From: Numida meleagris
Lineage: Eukaryota > Chordata > Aves > Galliformes > Numididae
Direction: 5' to 3'
Length of the DNA stretch: 64,000 bases
Assembly: GCF_002078875.1 (NCBI RefSeq)
Contig: NC_034412.1
Location: 16,557,478 to 16,621,477 of the forward strand
Part shown: piece after piece, positions 49,430 through 62,535 of the stretch
Layout of the letters: the number at the start of each line of letters is the position of its first letter
Numbering within the stretch: the stretch's first letter is position 1
Translations under genes and position numbers: made by a program
The notes under the pieces: generated by a model
What the model was told of the DNA's origin: nothing
What the model saw: the letters and a program-made list of their open reading frames with translations, nothing else
Database searches by the model: none

Positions 49430-50535
49430 GTAAGTCCACGTTTCCAGCAATAGACTTGATCTTACATACAAATTCAATGTATTTTTGGTATCTTAGGATT
49501 GGTTCTTACTGATATTAAGAACACAAGAGCGCCATGTTACAGAAAACCGAAAACATGAAAATGACCTTGCTGACTAGATTTAGCTTACATAAGCAACTGA
49601 ACAATAGTTTTTTAAAAAAAAAATCATTTTCTCGTCTTCTCCATCAAAAATATGTATTACTTTATGGATGCACTGGCACATCTTTTAGTATGTGCATTAC
49701 TGCCAATCTGGAGTTTCTGTATCTATATTTACCACACAGAGGGCTGGTCATTTCAAGGCTGCCAACACTTCACTTTCATGCTTCAAGAGACAAAATGAAA
49801 ATTCAGTTATCTTGTTAAAACACATAGATATAAATTAGCCAGGATCACCAATATAAAAGATCCCAGCACCAGATAGTTCTGCCAGCACCTGAAGCACCCT
49901 CAAGCTGGAGTAAGGAATACTCCTGCTAGCAGCACATGGCTAGTATTTGTCATTAATTTAAAATTGGGTAGTCTCAAAGCAGCTCTTCCAAAGTGGAAAG
50001 GAATAATTACTTTAAAATACGTATCTCTCTGCTGTCAGACACCTGAGTCTGGTGATTATTCCTTTTATCTCTGTTTCTCACTGACTTATATCCTAGCTAA
50101 GTCACTTATATGATTTTCTTACAAATGCAAAACACAGTGAGGGCCTAGAATCCAAAACTTACTTTTATTGCCTGTCCTTTATTGTTGAGTTTGAGAGATA
50201 AAATAAAAGGGAGCAAATTCAACAGAGCCATGAAGGAAAAGAAAGACATCAGTTACACAGATTACATCACTGGCTGATTTCATCTTCCCAAAACCAGAAT
50301 ATATTCTATTGAGTTTGATGTGCCAGGACCAGAAATTGGGAAACATATCAAGACAAATATTTTAAAAAGCAAGTACGCATTGTTGCTCTGAGATAGGATT
50401 GTTTAAAATACGAACAGCTATACAAATAGGAAACATATTGCCTGAAACACACGAAACGCAACACACGGTAACCAGCACAAATAAAAATGAAGCAGCCGGG
50501 TCCTTACTTGGATCTTGTAAGCTTAGCTTCTTTGG

Positions 50536-50556
50536 CATAGAATCATAGAATCATTG
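50536..50556 (-). mobile_element. Possible CR1 tail microsatellite remnant
   Basis: CATAGAATCATAGAATCATT contains two copies of the ATAGAATC tail unit of CR1 (reverse complement of the ATTCTATG family tail). No CR1 body sequence follows on the right, so this may be a minimal insertion or a chance short repeat. Confidence 0.4.
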
Positions 50557-53500
50557 GCATCACACAGCTCTGTCCTTTACATTAGCTAAAGGTTTGGCTC
50601 AGATGGGAGTACAGATAAGGGATGACTTGTCTTCAGCAGTACTGGAAGCCTATGATGCCAGTAAAACTCCTTGTCTGCATTTGCCAATTCTTTTTCCCTG
50701 CTCCCTTCCCAAAGTTTCCTCAATTCCAGCTGAAACAGACTGTGATCCACAGCACACTCACTCAGCCAGCCAGAGCTAACAGGAGTTTCTGTATATCAAT
50801 ACATTACCCTGATTTAATACAACTGACACTCCTGAGTCTTTTGTTCCAGAGGAGCAGTAAAGCTTTGCAGAGCTGTAAGAAGGCTAAAGCTATGCAGCTC
50901 ATCCCTTTCCCCAGGATGTAGCACTTGTTCATTTCTTGTGGCACTGTAAAATTCCCCCAGAAAGCATAGTTCCTGTGGGCTCTGTAAGTTAATGCATCAA
51001 GCACAGAGATGTAAGCAGGCAAAATTACTGATTCCACTGCACTGCATCTTCCCTGACCCATGGCCAGTGGGCTGGGCACACCACAGAGCCACCTCAAACC
51101 CAAGCATCAGTGTTCAGACCTGATGTGCTCAGTTTGTGTGCTGCCTGCTGCTGTAGCTGCTCCCACTTGCTGGGCTGAAAGGGCAGTCCTGCCAGTGTGT
51201 CTAACCCAGGTTAACTCAGCAGAAGATTTATTTCCATGCATACCAAAACCATCTCAAGAAAAGAACACAGCTCCTCCGGATGAGCACTGTACTATATGTG
51301 CACTAAAGAATCAGCTGACAAACATACATCAATAAGTTGTTCTAATTAAGTTAGTGCCATAAAGAAGGCAGCATAAAGCAAAAGATGGGGCTGCATCCTC
51401 CCCTTGGGTAGCTGAGATGTGTGACAAACCAACACATATAGCATCCAACATAAACAAAAGCTGTCAGTTCAAAGGAGATGTGGAGCTTATTTGTGGAAGA
51501 AACCAGAAGCTGCAGCCACCAACTGAACTCGTAAGCTCACAGCAGTGATGGATTGATGAGATTTTTTCAGGGTTAATAAGGGCAGGCCTCTACGGGCCAA
51601 TAAGCTTCTCTCATCTTGTATACATTCTCCCGGTATGTAAACTAACAACACTAGACAGTCAAAGCAAAGGAAAAAAAACACACATGATAAGGCTCATTGG
51701 TTCCTCAGTAGGTTGCTTCCCTTGGTCATGACGCCAATGTGATAAGCTGTGGACTCTGCAGCAAAGCCTATATGTAAAACACTGAAGGGCGACACACTTA
51801 GTTTTGATCTAAACACATTTTGGATGGTATAATGATGAAAGACAAGAAGCAGAAGTTAAAATCAAAAGTAAGGAGACAGAGAAATATAAAAGCCTGAGGC
51901 CTTCACCTTTCTCCCTTCTCTTCTGGATAATGAAAAGTCAAAAGTCACAAAGAACATGACGCCATTCAAAGAAAGGATTCCCCTGATGCACACTGTAGGA
52001 CATGATTTCTTCTGCTGAAGACTTGCCTGACTGTAAATGGACAGAGTGCGAAATCAAAACAGAACTGCAGCAGGAGATTCTCAAGATAGACAGAGAAAAG
52101 GCAGAATACATAGAAATCAGTCATTGAAGAGTAATCAAACGTCTCAAAATTCAGACCTTGAGAAAGGAAGCAGATCTTTACACACTCCTGAGAAGTAGCT
52201 CATCAGCAACTGTGAGAAGGAGGAGACTAAGGCAAGCAGCCTGCAGGTATGGTAAAACCAGCAGGGGACAGGTACCTTCTGGTAGAGAGAGGGAAAGAGC
52301 AGGAAGGAAAAGCACTGAAATTTCTCAGTTACACAGAGAAGGGAATAGCAGGTGGTAGAAATTAGCTAAGCGCTCAGATGATGAAAAACTAGACCCCAGA
52401 CTTATCTGTAGGGAAAGGGGCATTGTATATCGTTCTTCAGCAGCAGAATTTGCCCCTAAATTGAAGACTGAAGCCCCTGTCAGTGCAAAGAAAACTTTCA
52501 TAACTGAAACCAACTGCAAGTCAGTGTAACATAAATGGACTAACCAGATTACATGGCTCACAGCAAGTGTGAAACGAGAAGGATTTCCAGAGGCCCACCC
52601 CAGCTCCAGTCTACCCAGAGACCTGTCTAACCTGTGGTTAACAGGCTCCAGAGAAGATGTTGCTTAAAGCCTCCTCTGTTAGCTGAACTCTCTCTCAAAT
52701 TGGAAACGTAACCAGAACACAAAGTCTCCTATTAAATTCAAAGCACAATAATTTTTATATTGTAAGGAGCCTACAACTTCAACACACAATCCAGTTGCCT
52801 GATCAGCTGTACTTAAAGCACTTTGCATGGTAACAGAAAGCCCTTCTTAAGTCATTAAAAAATACTGTGAAAAGTAGATTCAGTAACCACACTTCCACAG
52901 TTGATTCCAATTTTCTGTATCAAGTAAAGTGGTCTTGGAAATATGACTCTTATTGTTACTTAAAGTTGATGAGTTACTCAACCAAAACTAATTGTTCTAG
53001 AATGGAAAAGTTGTATACGTGAGCTAGGCACAATCTCTGGAAAAAACACTGTTGTAGGTCACCCTTTCTCAATGGGTGACTTGCAGAAAAGGCAGATACT
53101 CTATTTTTGGAGTCTGTAAAGTCCATCTGTGTACTACTGCACCCTTACCTTCTCACTTTCTATTAGCAGAAAGAGCAGTGTAACTGCAGTGATTTTCTAG
53201 AAGGACAACGAGGATGAGCAAAAGAACTATTTCTCATTTTCAGAGAAGTCTTCAAAATGTTTATGAAATGCAGGTAATTTCAAGTGACCTTTAATTGGCC
53301 CAAGCACCACAAGGCTGATAGATTCAAGGTATTTACATCTCCAAGTAGGAACAGAATCCAAACTGTCTTCTGCTTTGGCTTTGACCACACCATAGACTGG
53401 ATCTTGAACAAAGCTAGTCCTAAATTCAGGGTACCCTCAGTTTGCCAAATTACACTTAGGTGAGGAGGCATGAAATTAGGCAACAGCTATTAGATACTTA

Positions 53501-56500
53501 GCAAAGTATCCACCCATATTAGGAGTGCTTCATCAGTCCTCAAGAACTCAAGCAGATGCAAACAAACATTACAGATCTCAGAAAAAAGTATACTTCTAAT
53601 TCCCTGAATAATCACTATGTTGATTTGGTTTGGCACATAAAAGATTATATTATGACTATGAAGTCATTGTAGAAGAGCAGATTATTTTTGTCTGTATCAT
53701 ACTACTTATTTTTTCCATGTATAGAATTCATCTTTATCAGGTTTTATAAAACAACTTGCAGATATGTTTCAGATCTAATTAGTGGGCAGAGATCCCAGAA
53801 GCAGATTTATCAATCTTAAAATAAGTGCTTTTAAAAGTTAGTTTATATACTCTCAGGAACACTCCCATTTAACCTCATTAACCACAGAAGGTGCCTAAAT
53901 TGGGCTAACATTGCCTAGACTCCTAAATACACAGCAGGTCGTCTCATCCTAACTGACTGAAGAGGGGGGGAATAATAAAAAAAAAAACATGTTCCCACTG
54001 ATATGGTGGCAAAACCGCATGGAGAACCCAGAAGCTATAGATCAGTTATCAACAAGGCAGGCAAGTCATTTCCTCCATAGTCCCAGCAACGAGGAGATGC
54101 TGTAACTCAGAACCATTTCTGCTAGTTTCCATGTAAAGTCACCACGGAAACTACAAGGAAACATGTTATAAATGGCAAAACTTGCTACAAAGTCAACAAC
54201 TTGTAGTCTAAACCCATCTAGGGACATCTAAACCCTAGAGGGAGATGCAACTCAAGAAATTCTGAGTCAAACTATTGTTGTTGCATTTTTTTTTGCCCCA
54301 AGTTTTCCATTTGTGGGTTTTCCATTTTTCAACAGGTTTGAAAAGTATTGTTTTCATGGCAACTTTCTGCAAGAAGAAAGGAAGAAAATAAAATTTACCA
54401 GTTCTCGCTAGAAAGAAGAAAGAGAAGGAGAATAAATTTCCAAAAGATCTGAACAAGCTTAGCTAAATTTAAAACACAGTTGAATTGACAGTGAATCACC
54501 AAGAATCTCCCATTGTTAATCGAAGTACTGTTTCCCCAGAACCACTGTAAGTGATAGCTGAAGCAATGGTTCCATCTCTATAAATACCAATTTCAACATG
54601 AAGTATCAATACCGTTCAAGGAAGCAGTGAACACAAATGAAATCCCTGAGATCAGCACACCATCCAGCAGTAACAAGTAACATAGGAACTTCTGCTCCCA
54701 AACACGCAAGCAAGGGTAAAACCCAAGAGGAGAAAACTGATGATGAACAGAAGTTACGGAAACAGCTCTCTCCGCATCAGGAACAAATGGGGTAGAGGCC
54801 CAGAAAGAGGTCTGCATATCTGCCTAGCATTAGGGTTAGATGAATTTTGAGACTTTTGGAAAACGCTGAGGTACCAAACCTGAGCACAAAACTAATTGAA
54901 GAAACTTAACTCAAGAAGTTTAAACAAACAAAGCACAGACTCTTATAGTTTTCATTTGGGCAAATGCAGAAGAATGCCATGAAATTAATTCGTTCTACAC
55001 TGGGTGGTACCCAAGTCCCTAGAGCTTCAAGCACTTTATGACCAGTATCTCTGTACATTATAGAAATTCAGCACACAGTTGGCTGACAGGTGTCCCAGTC
55101 ACTGACTAAAAAAGGATTTTCAGACATATGTTAGAAAAATGAAAGAAAATAATTGGGTCAGGAGAGGGAGGAAAAACAGCAACAATTACAATCTAGCAAT
55201 GGTAAAAAATGATCCAGAAAGAAGAAGAACAAAAGATCACATTTACTCTTATTCTTCCCAAAATTTCTTGCAAAAGGAAATCACAGAAACAATCTGGTGT
55301 TTTCATTTTTCTTTCCTCAAAGGCCACATGCAGTTTAGGGTACTCAGCCCTGCACAAAATAATTTAAATCAAAAGGAAGAAAACTTCTTACAAGTGCAAT
55401 ATATGAAACGCTGGCTGGTGTAAACCAATGAAGGAACAGCAGCTCCCAGAAAAAGAGAGCTATTTATATACAGAGACCTGAATGAGAGACCCCAACTAAA
55501 ACAATGACATATACCTCTATGAAATTGATATTAGAGAAATTCCTATAGTAGACATTTATAAATAATGGCATTTTGCGTCTATGTGGCTATGAATGCAATG
55601 GTCAGAAACAGATCTGGCATAGACGCAAAACTCACAGATCAAATTCCTCTCCCAGTCACACACTGTTAGTTGAGATGATGAATGTTCAAGATTCAGAACT
55701 CCCATGCTGCATGACACATGTAATCCTACATCTTGTCCTTTTAAGAAGTGCCACACACCTCAGAAGCACGAAAGTGCAGAATTTCTACCAGTTCCTACAT
55801 AAATGAATCAGACAATGACAACTCTTCCTGAGCTCACCTTGTCTATGCCATTAGAAATGTTAAAAGCTCAAATAAAAAGTGAAAAATACTAAGAAAAACT
55901 GGAACATACTTTATCAGAGTCCTAGAAACACTCAGCAACAATATAAAACTACTTTTTTTTCCCTTCAGGTTAGAAATGAGGAATAATTTTCCTAAAAAAA
56001 TGGCAAGCAGAACCCAACCAGCATTCAGAATGGACTTCGCAATTTCTTTTTCACCTAGATCAGCATTGGTGTCATGCCCTGCAAAAATAGCTAAGTGCTG
56101 GGTAATATCAGGAACATCGCCACTATATCCTTTTTTTTCCCCATAAAGTATCACTAACCCTGAAAATTTGTTCTCAAGCGTCACATGGGACAGACATTTC
56201 AATCATAGCTGATTTTCATGTGTACTATATACTGTACAACCTACATGAATAGATATTCCCACTGCACAGAAAGGACATTCATACATATGACAGTGGAACA
56301 TTCACAAAACAGCAGCACCCCGGGCAAGGCACACATGAATAGCAGACCCACAAGCTTAGCTTCCTGAGATATCCAATTGCCAACCCAGCTCCAGGAGATA
56401 AAAATGTAAAAAAAATAGAGAGGTACCCTTACACCTGTAAAACATGAGTTGCAACAGCCAGTGTATAAAAGAAGAGGAAAACCATTGGAATAAGCTTTCA

Positions 56501-57196
56501 TTCCAGCTTGCACTTTACTGAGAGAAGCAGGTACAGGAAGCCCAGTTCTGGACCAAACCAATTCTGGACCTCAACCATGAACTCGCACAGAATCATGACA
56601 AATGCATAGGGAAGCCATAAGAGGACTGTTATCAGCAGCCACACAGATAACCAATGTTTTCTGAGACCTACTCCCAAAAAAGCAGAGGGCCTGAAGCAAC
56701 TCAAGCCTGAGAAAAGAGAATTTACCAGGAGAACTGCAGAGGCACAGAACTGAACGATTTGTCACAAACAGAAGAGTGTCAGAAAGGTAAGGGTCCCACC
56801 CCATCAGAACCGCAGAATTTTAACCATGTATCATGCCAAGACAAACACAAGTGAAAGGCTTCCATTGTTTAATGGATGTCTTTTACTTTAAGCTTTTAAG
56901 AGTGGCTGAGAACATCCTCTGAAGTGTTGTGATCTTTATGCCTTCTCCCAGTTCGATTGTATCACCACACAGATTAGGAGTAGTGCTTGTGTAGTGCCTT
57001 TCCCTTCACCCTGTAGAACTCCAGCTCTTGAATTCTCTTGAGTAGAGAGATATTTTTCCCTCTATTACACACTTGTAATTGAGACCTAGCACAATATTTT
57101 AATGATAATGTTTTATTCACAAGCTTAAAACACTGACCGCGCTCCAAACAATGCCACAGTGCTTCACATGGTAGGGTCTTCTGAAATGAAGAACAT

Positions 57197-58434
57197 TTCA
57201 TAGAATTGCTCAGGTTGGAAAGGATCTTCAAGATCATCAAGTCCAACCACAACCTAACCATACTACTCTAACAACCCACCGCTATAAATCATGTCCCCGA
57301 GCACCACATCCACATGGTTTTTAAACACATTCAGGGATGGTGACTCAACCACCACCATGGGGAGCCTGTTCCAGTGCTTAACAACCCTTTCTGTAAAGAA
57401 GTTTTTCCCGATATCCAACCTAAACCTCCCCTGGCGCAACTTGAGGCCATTTCCCCTTGTCCTGTCACCACTGAGAAGAGACCAGCCCCGCTCTCACTGC
57501 AATCACCTTTCAGGTATTTGAAGAGAGCAATGAGGTCTCCCCTCAGCCTCCTCTCTTCCCCAGACTAAACAGACCCAGTTCCTTTAGTCTCTCCTCATAG
57601 GGCATATTCTCCAAGCCCTTCACAAGCCTTGTTGCCCTTCTTTGGACCTACTCCAGCACCTCAGTGTCCTTTCTGTACTGGGGCACCCAAAACTGAACAC
57701 AGTACTCGAGGTGAGGCCTCACCAATGCCGAGTACAGGGGCAGGATGACTTCCCTAGTCCTGCTCACCACACCATTCCTGATACAAGCCGGGATGCCACT
57801 GGCCTTCTTGGCCACCTGGGCACACTGCTGGCTCATACTCAGCTGACAGTCCATCAGGACACCAAGGTCCCTTTCTGTCAGGCAGCTTTCCAGCCACTCC
57901 TCCCCAAGCCTGTAGGGTTGCCTGGGATTGTTGTGACCAAAGTGCAGGACCTGACATTTGGCCCTCTTGAAACTCATACAGTTTACCTTGGCCCATTGAC
58001 GCAGTCTATCCAGGTCCCTCTGTAGTGCCTTTCTACCCTCTGGCAGATCAACACACCCTCCCAACTTGGTGTCATCTGCAAACTTACTGAGGGTGCACTC
58101 AATCCCCTCATCAAGATCACTGATAAAAATGCTGAATATAAGAGGCCCCAGCACCGAGCCCTGGGGGACACCGCTCATGACTGGCCGCCAATTGGATTTA
58201 AATCCATTGACCACAACTCTCTGTGCCCAGCCATCCAGCCAGTGTTTCACCCAGCAGAGCGTATGCCCATCCAAATCACGGGCAGCCAGCTTCTCCACAA
58301 GGATGCTGTGGGGGACAGTGTCAAAGGCCTTACTGAAGTCCAGGTAGACCACAGACAGCTTTACCTTCATCCACTAAGCGGGTCACCTTATCATAGAACA
58401 AAATCAGGTTTGTCAAACAGGATCTACATTTCAT
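57197..58434 (-). mobile_element. CR1 non-LTR retrotransposon, 5'-truncated copy
   Basis: A LINE of the CR1 family, lying on the minus strand, so its 3' end is at the left. The right-hand end stops within the reverse-transcriptase region, so the promoter, ORF1 and endonuclease are missing. This is the usual 5' truncation from incomplete target-primed reverse transcription. The left end reads (on +) CATAGAATTGCTCAGGTTGG, the reverse complement of the CR1 3' tail, followed by the well-known CR1 3' region down to about 57650. The reverse-transcriptase frame covers 57648-58370. The copy is inactive: it has a truncated 5' end, a frameshift near 58352, a stop at 57648-57650 and further frame loss in the 3' part. 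Recognition is from family knowledge; the exact ends are judged by eye and may be off by 10-20 bases. Confidence 0.95.
57648..58370 (-). pseudogene. CR1 reverse transcriptase fragment (ORF2 remnant)
   Basis: A 240-codon open stretch of CR1 ORF2, covering the palm and part of the thumb of the reverse transcriptase. In intact copies this enzyme copies the element's own RNA at a nicked target site. Visible motifs in order: [12 protein letters not shown] at residues 9-20 (motif A, with the first catalytic Asp), [11 protein letters not shown] at 66-76 (motif B), FADD at 97-100 (motif C, the catalytic Asp pair), then [10 protein letters not shown] and [11 protein letters not shown] toward the C-terminus. 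The apparent ATG is not a native start. CR1 consensus continues upstream as VTRLVDEG..., but a 2-bp loss near 58352 puts that segment in another frame. The frame ends at a TAG (57648-57650) where the family has an Arg codon after VLE, and recognisable reverse-transcriptase C-terminal sequence continues beyond it. It is a dead fragment. Confidence 0.93.
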
Positions 58435-58530
58435 TTTGTTCAGTCAGCTGCAGTCCGTTTCAAGAATGAGAATTTGGAAAGCTTGGATGTCCTGAGATTC
58501 TTTTGCTTCCGAGGACCTTGGGTTGGTGGG

Positions 58531-58549
58531 TTTTTTGTTGTTGTTGTTG
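58531..58549. repeat. T-run plus (TTG)n microsatellite
   Basis: A T run followed by four TTG units, about 95 bases to the right of the 57 kb CR1 copy. A related (AAC)n run occurs near 39110-39123. Confidence 0.85.
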
Positions 58550-61334
58550 GTCTCTTTTAAATTCATTCACATAGATATAGAATAACCACACATAACAAAG
58601 AAGCTGACAGCACATCACAAACCAGGATGCAGATCATTTTTAGAGCATCATTTTAATTGTAAAAACATGGAAATAGTCAAAATGTGGACACAGATTTTAA
58701 TGAAGCAAATCCATATGTGCACAACAGAAGGAACATGATGAAGTTGAGGCCTTAACTAGAGATAGAAATTAGGAGTTTTTGTGTGCTCCTCATTTAGGGC
58801 CACTAAGAGAGAAAGGCTTCTCTGCAGGTGGGAGCTGCAGCCCCCACAGGAAGCCCTCCCTCACAGCAATCGGTCTGCTTGGTGCCTCAAGTTGGTGGCT
58901 GCGAGTTGCCTCCCCTGCTAAGCTCCAAGGACCAACAGCCCTTTAGCTGAGCACCATGGTGGTGTCAACATTAAGCCAGGGAAAAGAAAATTGTTTTATA
59001 TCCACCACATGCAGATCTCGTAGCAACGAAACCTAACCTCCATACGCACACAAGAATGCAGGATCAAAGCATACAGATGACATCTAAAAAAAGGTTTGGT
59101 TTTGTTTTTTAAAAAAGCAAGAAGCTTAGGTGACTTGAGAGGGCAATAGGTAGAGAAAGCCAAGTTGTTTTGGTTGTGATTCCAAAACTGGAACCAAACA
59201 TCACAAAAGAGTTCAGCAGCAGTTTTGTTTAAACTACCACAAAATAAGAATTGCCATTTTTCAGAGTGCTCCTCAGAGAGCCAGGAACCCTGCCAGGCTG
59301 CTAACAGCACACACTGTGAGGTCAGCTTGTGCTTCCCCCCCAAGCCCATCAGGATTAATGCTGATAAGCAAACACATGAGAACCCAAGAGAAGCTCTGAC
59401 AGTATCACTCCACAGCAACTAACTCATTCCCTCAAAACACAACAGTTTAAATCAATCAGCAAATGCTAAAGAGATAGAGGAAAGAAAAGATAGAAGTTAG
59501 GCCAATACTTCTGGCCATACATATTAAATAAAACCATGTGGTACTGTCTAATTAGATAATGATTCTACACATCCAGAAGTTTCAGACTTCATTAAGAAAA
59601 ATGTTCTGCTGGAAATACATTCTGCTATACTTAAAAGGGATGGGGAAAAGACAGTTTCAGCATTATGTCAAAAAGAGATATTTATTTAAAAAACAGAAAA
59701 CCACCTTCCTCTCCCCTCAAAAAATAGTGTGGGATTTATTGGTTTATCAAGGTCACCAAGGACCACACCATTTCAGACTTTGCTGAATCAGGGACAGCAT
59801 TCAGTACATTAGGAGGCTGGGCTCTGTTTCAGCAGCCCATTACCCCTATCATCACGGCCTTTCCAAATCCCACACGTGTATCTGTCTATAAAACGCCCTG
59901 TACTCAACGCTCTCGTAATGGCATGAGACCCCAGGTCTCATACCATGTATTAAATACAGATTTAAAAACATTAACACATTGGAACACCTTGGGGAATGAA
60001 GGACAAAGTGATCACTATAAGCTTTTGATTTTCATGCCAACAAAACCGCAGCCAATATTAGCCCTCACCAGGACCCAAGCATTGCACTTGCTAACAAAAG
60101 CTTTGCTAAGGACAGAAAAGGAAGACAGCTATCCCAGCACAGCATACAGGGCCTGACCACAGGCTTCAAAACTATTCAGAAAAATTACAATTTTGTTTTG
60201 GATTATTGAACATTCATTGGGTATCTTCTGATTTATGCAAAAATACCTAGCTATGTACCAGTACTTGTCAGAATCTTTTATCTTTGTGTTAATTTTATGA
60301 CCACTTCAGCTCTCCTTCTGCCTGTGGGATGAAAGCAAATCAATGGAGGGGAGGGGTCACTGCCAAAGGCCATCTATATTTAATGCAATTTCACGTGCTG
60401 GGTCACATAGCATTCCCAGACTGAAAAGAAGGCTCTGTTGCTAGGACTTTAAAAAACAACAAAAAAAAAAAACAAGCTGAAAGCAGCATATAGTCACAGT
60501 ACCAGCAGCTGTCAATCAGCACTTACTGAGGCTTCTAATTTGTTCAGAACAACTAGAGAAGTTGGAGGGCTTTCTCCAAGTACACCATTCTGTTAAGAGG
60601 AGAAAAGTCTTCAGAGGGTTCACATTCATTTCATTAGACACAAGCCCACAGAATTTGCTCATTCCCAGTAGCATGAGCTCTGTTAATTCACTAAGCTTAC
60701 TTACATGGCAAAGGGTTTGCTATTAAACATCCCACACCAAAAGGGGAAAAAAAAACAGCCTATTTCAGCTGCTTACTTTAAGTTTGTACTACATACTGCT
60801 GCACTAATTGAGGTTCCAAGTTAGGGAAGCATGCTTGCTCAAGAAAACATTGCAGCATATGTTTAATTTTAAGCATGTGCTTTCCACTCCCCACTGCACT
60901 CCTGCACATGGCTGACAAAAGACTGCGGTGTATACTGGTATGCTCCTCCGAACCCAGGCCAGAGCATATTTGAACAACTCCATAAAGTCATTTTAGATGG
61001 TCCTCTGGTAAAAGATTTTCTTTTAAAGTAACATGCTCTGTCTACCCGTGCAAGTTTGTCACAGGGAGCAATGAAAGTTTGCAGCGTCTGTCATGCAAGG
61101 AATAAGAGACCCTAGCATGCTAAAATACATACTCACATATGCATATAAAGCTAGACAAACGAAGGTGCATCAGCATGGGATTGATGAGGAGGTCCCTCTC
61201 TCACAGACTAGTCTGAGTGAGCTGCAGTATCACCTCACAAGGGGTAAGCGGAAACTGTAACACATCTGTATGTCAGCAAAGTCTTCAGTAGAATATCTCA
61301 ACATCTCCAAGCTAAGTTCAAAGAGGGCAACTCA

Positions 61335-61350
61335 CCCCCCTCCCCCCTCC
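61335..61350. repeat. C-rich tract (C6-T-C6-T-CC)
   Basis: Two runs of six C and one of two, separated by single T. The minus strand is GGAGGGGGGAGGGGGG, a potential quadruplex former. An A8 run follows on the right. Confidence 0.8.
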
Positions 61351-62505
61351 AAAAAAAATCCCCATACAAATAAGCTGCAATGCATTAGAGTGCCATGGTA
61401 AATAGTAAAAGGTGGTGAATGTGGTGGAGCTAAAATAGCACACTTTTCACTAACAGCAAGGAAAGAAGCTTCTTGTTCCTAACAAGATCAACAGATGAAT
61501 AGCATTAATTCAGAATATCTGTAAGCAGAGAGAGTAAAACAGATAAACAAAACAACAATTAATGAATGCTTCCCTTCTTATGATCCTAAATCTTTTAAAA
61601 TGAAAGGCACTTAGTCACACGGGGAATCGAGTCCTGTAGACGCAAACACAGCACTTGCCAGGACTGTCGGTGTTACAATGCACCCTGTGCCTTAGCCTGG
61701 ATCAGGCTGGACTTCCCACAGGTACAATTCACAGTGCATCATGAACAGGGTGATTCTGTCTTTCCTATTCCCATTTCACATCCTGCTAGCAGAAAGTCAC
61801 AAATAACTATAGAGGAGATTAACATGCTTGCAGACTACAGGCATCTGTGAGCTCCAGAAGCACCATACAAAAATCAGTTTCACGTAAGATGACAAAAAAT
61901 GAGGTGTGTGTATGTACATTGTATGCAATACTTCAGCTGCCTTGGCAATCCCACGTTATAGCACGTGCACCATTTAGCTCCATCCTCTCTGCATTCTGTT
62001 CCCAGTGCAAGCAGTCAACGCACCATGTTACAGAGACAAAATAATTACGTCTCCTTGTTATGTTCTCTTCTGCTAAGAGGAAGAAGATGCATCTTTTACC
62101 TCTCATTCTTTCTAGATACCGACAGGTGTCTATTAGAGGTCTTTCTTGTCCTTTCAAGTAGGCATTCAACACCCAAGGATGTACACAGAGCTAGCACCAC
62201 ACCTCCAGATCTAGAACTTAACTATCTAGCTTACTGTTCTAGACATCAGCCGTTGAAGATCAATCTACCTGCACTGAAGTTACAGAAACACTGTAATGGC
62301 TGAGATTATCCCTGATGGGCTGTAGTAACCAAGTTTCCCCTCTTATTTGTTACTAATAAGATCTCCTGGGCAGGGACAAGCAGGCTTTGACATACAGCAG
62401 AGAAGACTAATAATGTCACCAACACACCCTTGTGGCTAGTGTGGACAAAGAGACATTTTTATTGCTGCATGGATATAGGACTGGAAAAAGCCTCCTCTTG
62501 TTGGC

Positions 62506-62535
62506 AGACACACACATGCACGCACACACAGGCAC
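62506..62535. repeat. Imperfect (CA)n microsatellite
   Basis: ACA units interrupted by TGCACG and GG. The decay suggests an old CA repeat. Confidence 0.8.

Larger units (their letters stand above)
45941..57196. other. Non-coding DNA, no gene recognised
   Basis: AT-rich unique sequence. 46968-47020 carries repeated GAATTAACC motifs. 49403-49429 is a 27-bp microexon-like interval. 50536-50556 is a CR1-tail-like scrap. The open frames at 55843-56804 on the minus strand are hydrophobic because of T-rich composition and do not form a recognisable membrane protein. Confidence 0.5.

Noticed and set aside
55843..56804. Run of hydrophobic minus-strand frames, possible membrane protein
   Set aside because: The frames are in different phases, broken by stops and Phe/Leu-rich because the minus strand is T-rich. 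No family pattern.
57642..58025. 127-codon plus-strand open frame
   Set aside because: Lies antisense to the CR1 reverse transcriptase; the CR1 reading on the minus strand explains the sequence. The plus-strand frames at 58066-58347 and 58242-58469 are the same kind of shadow.
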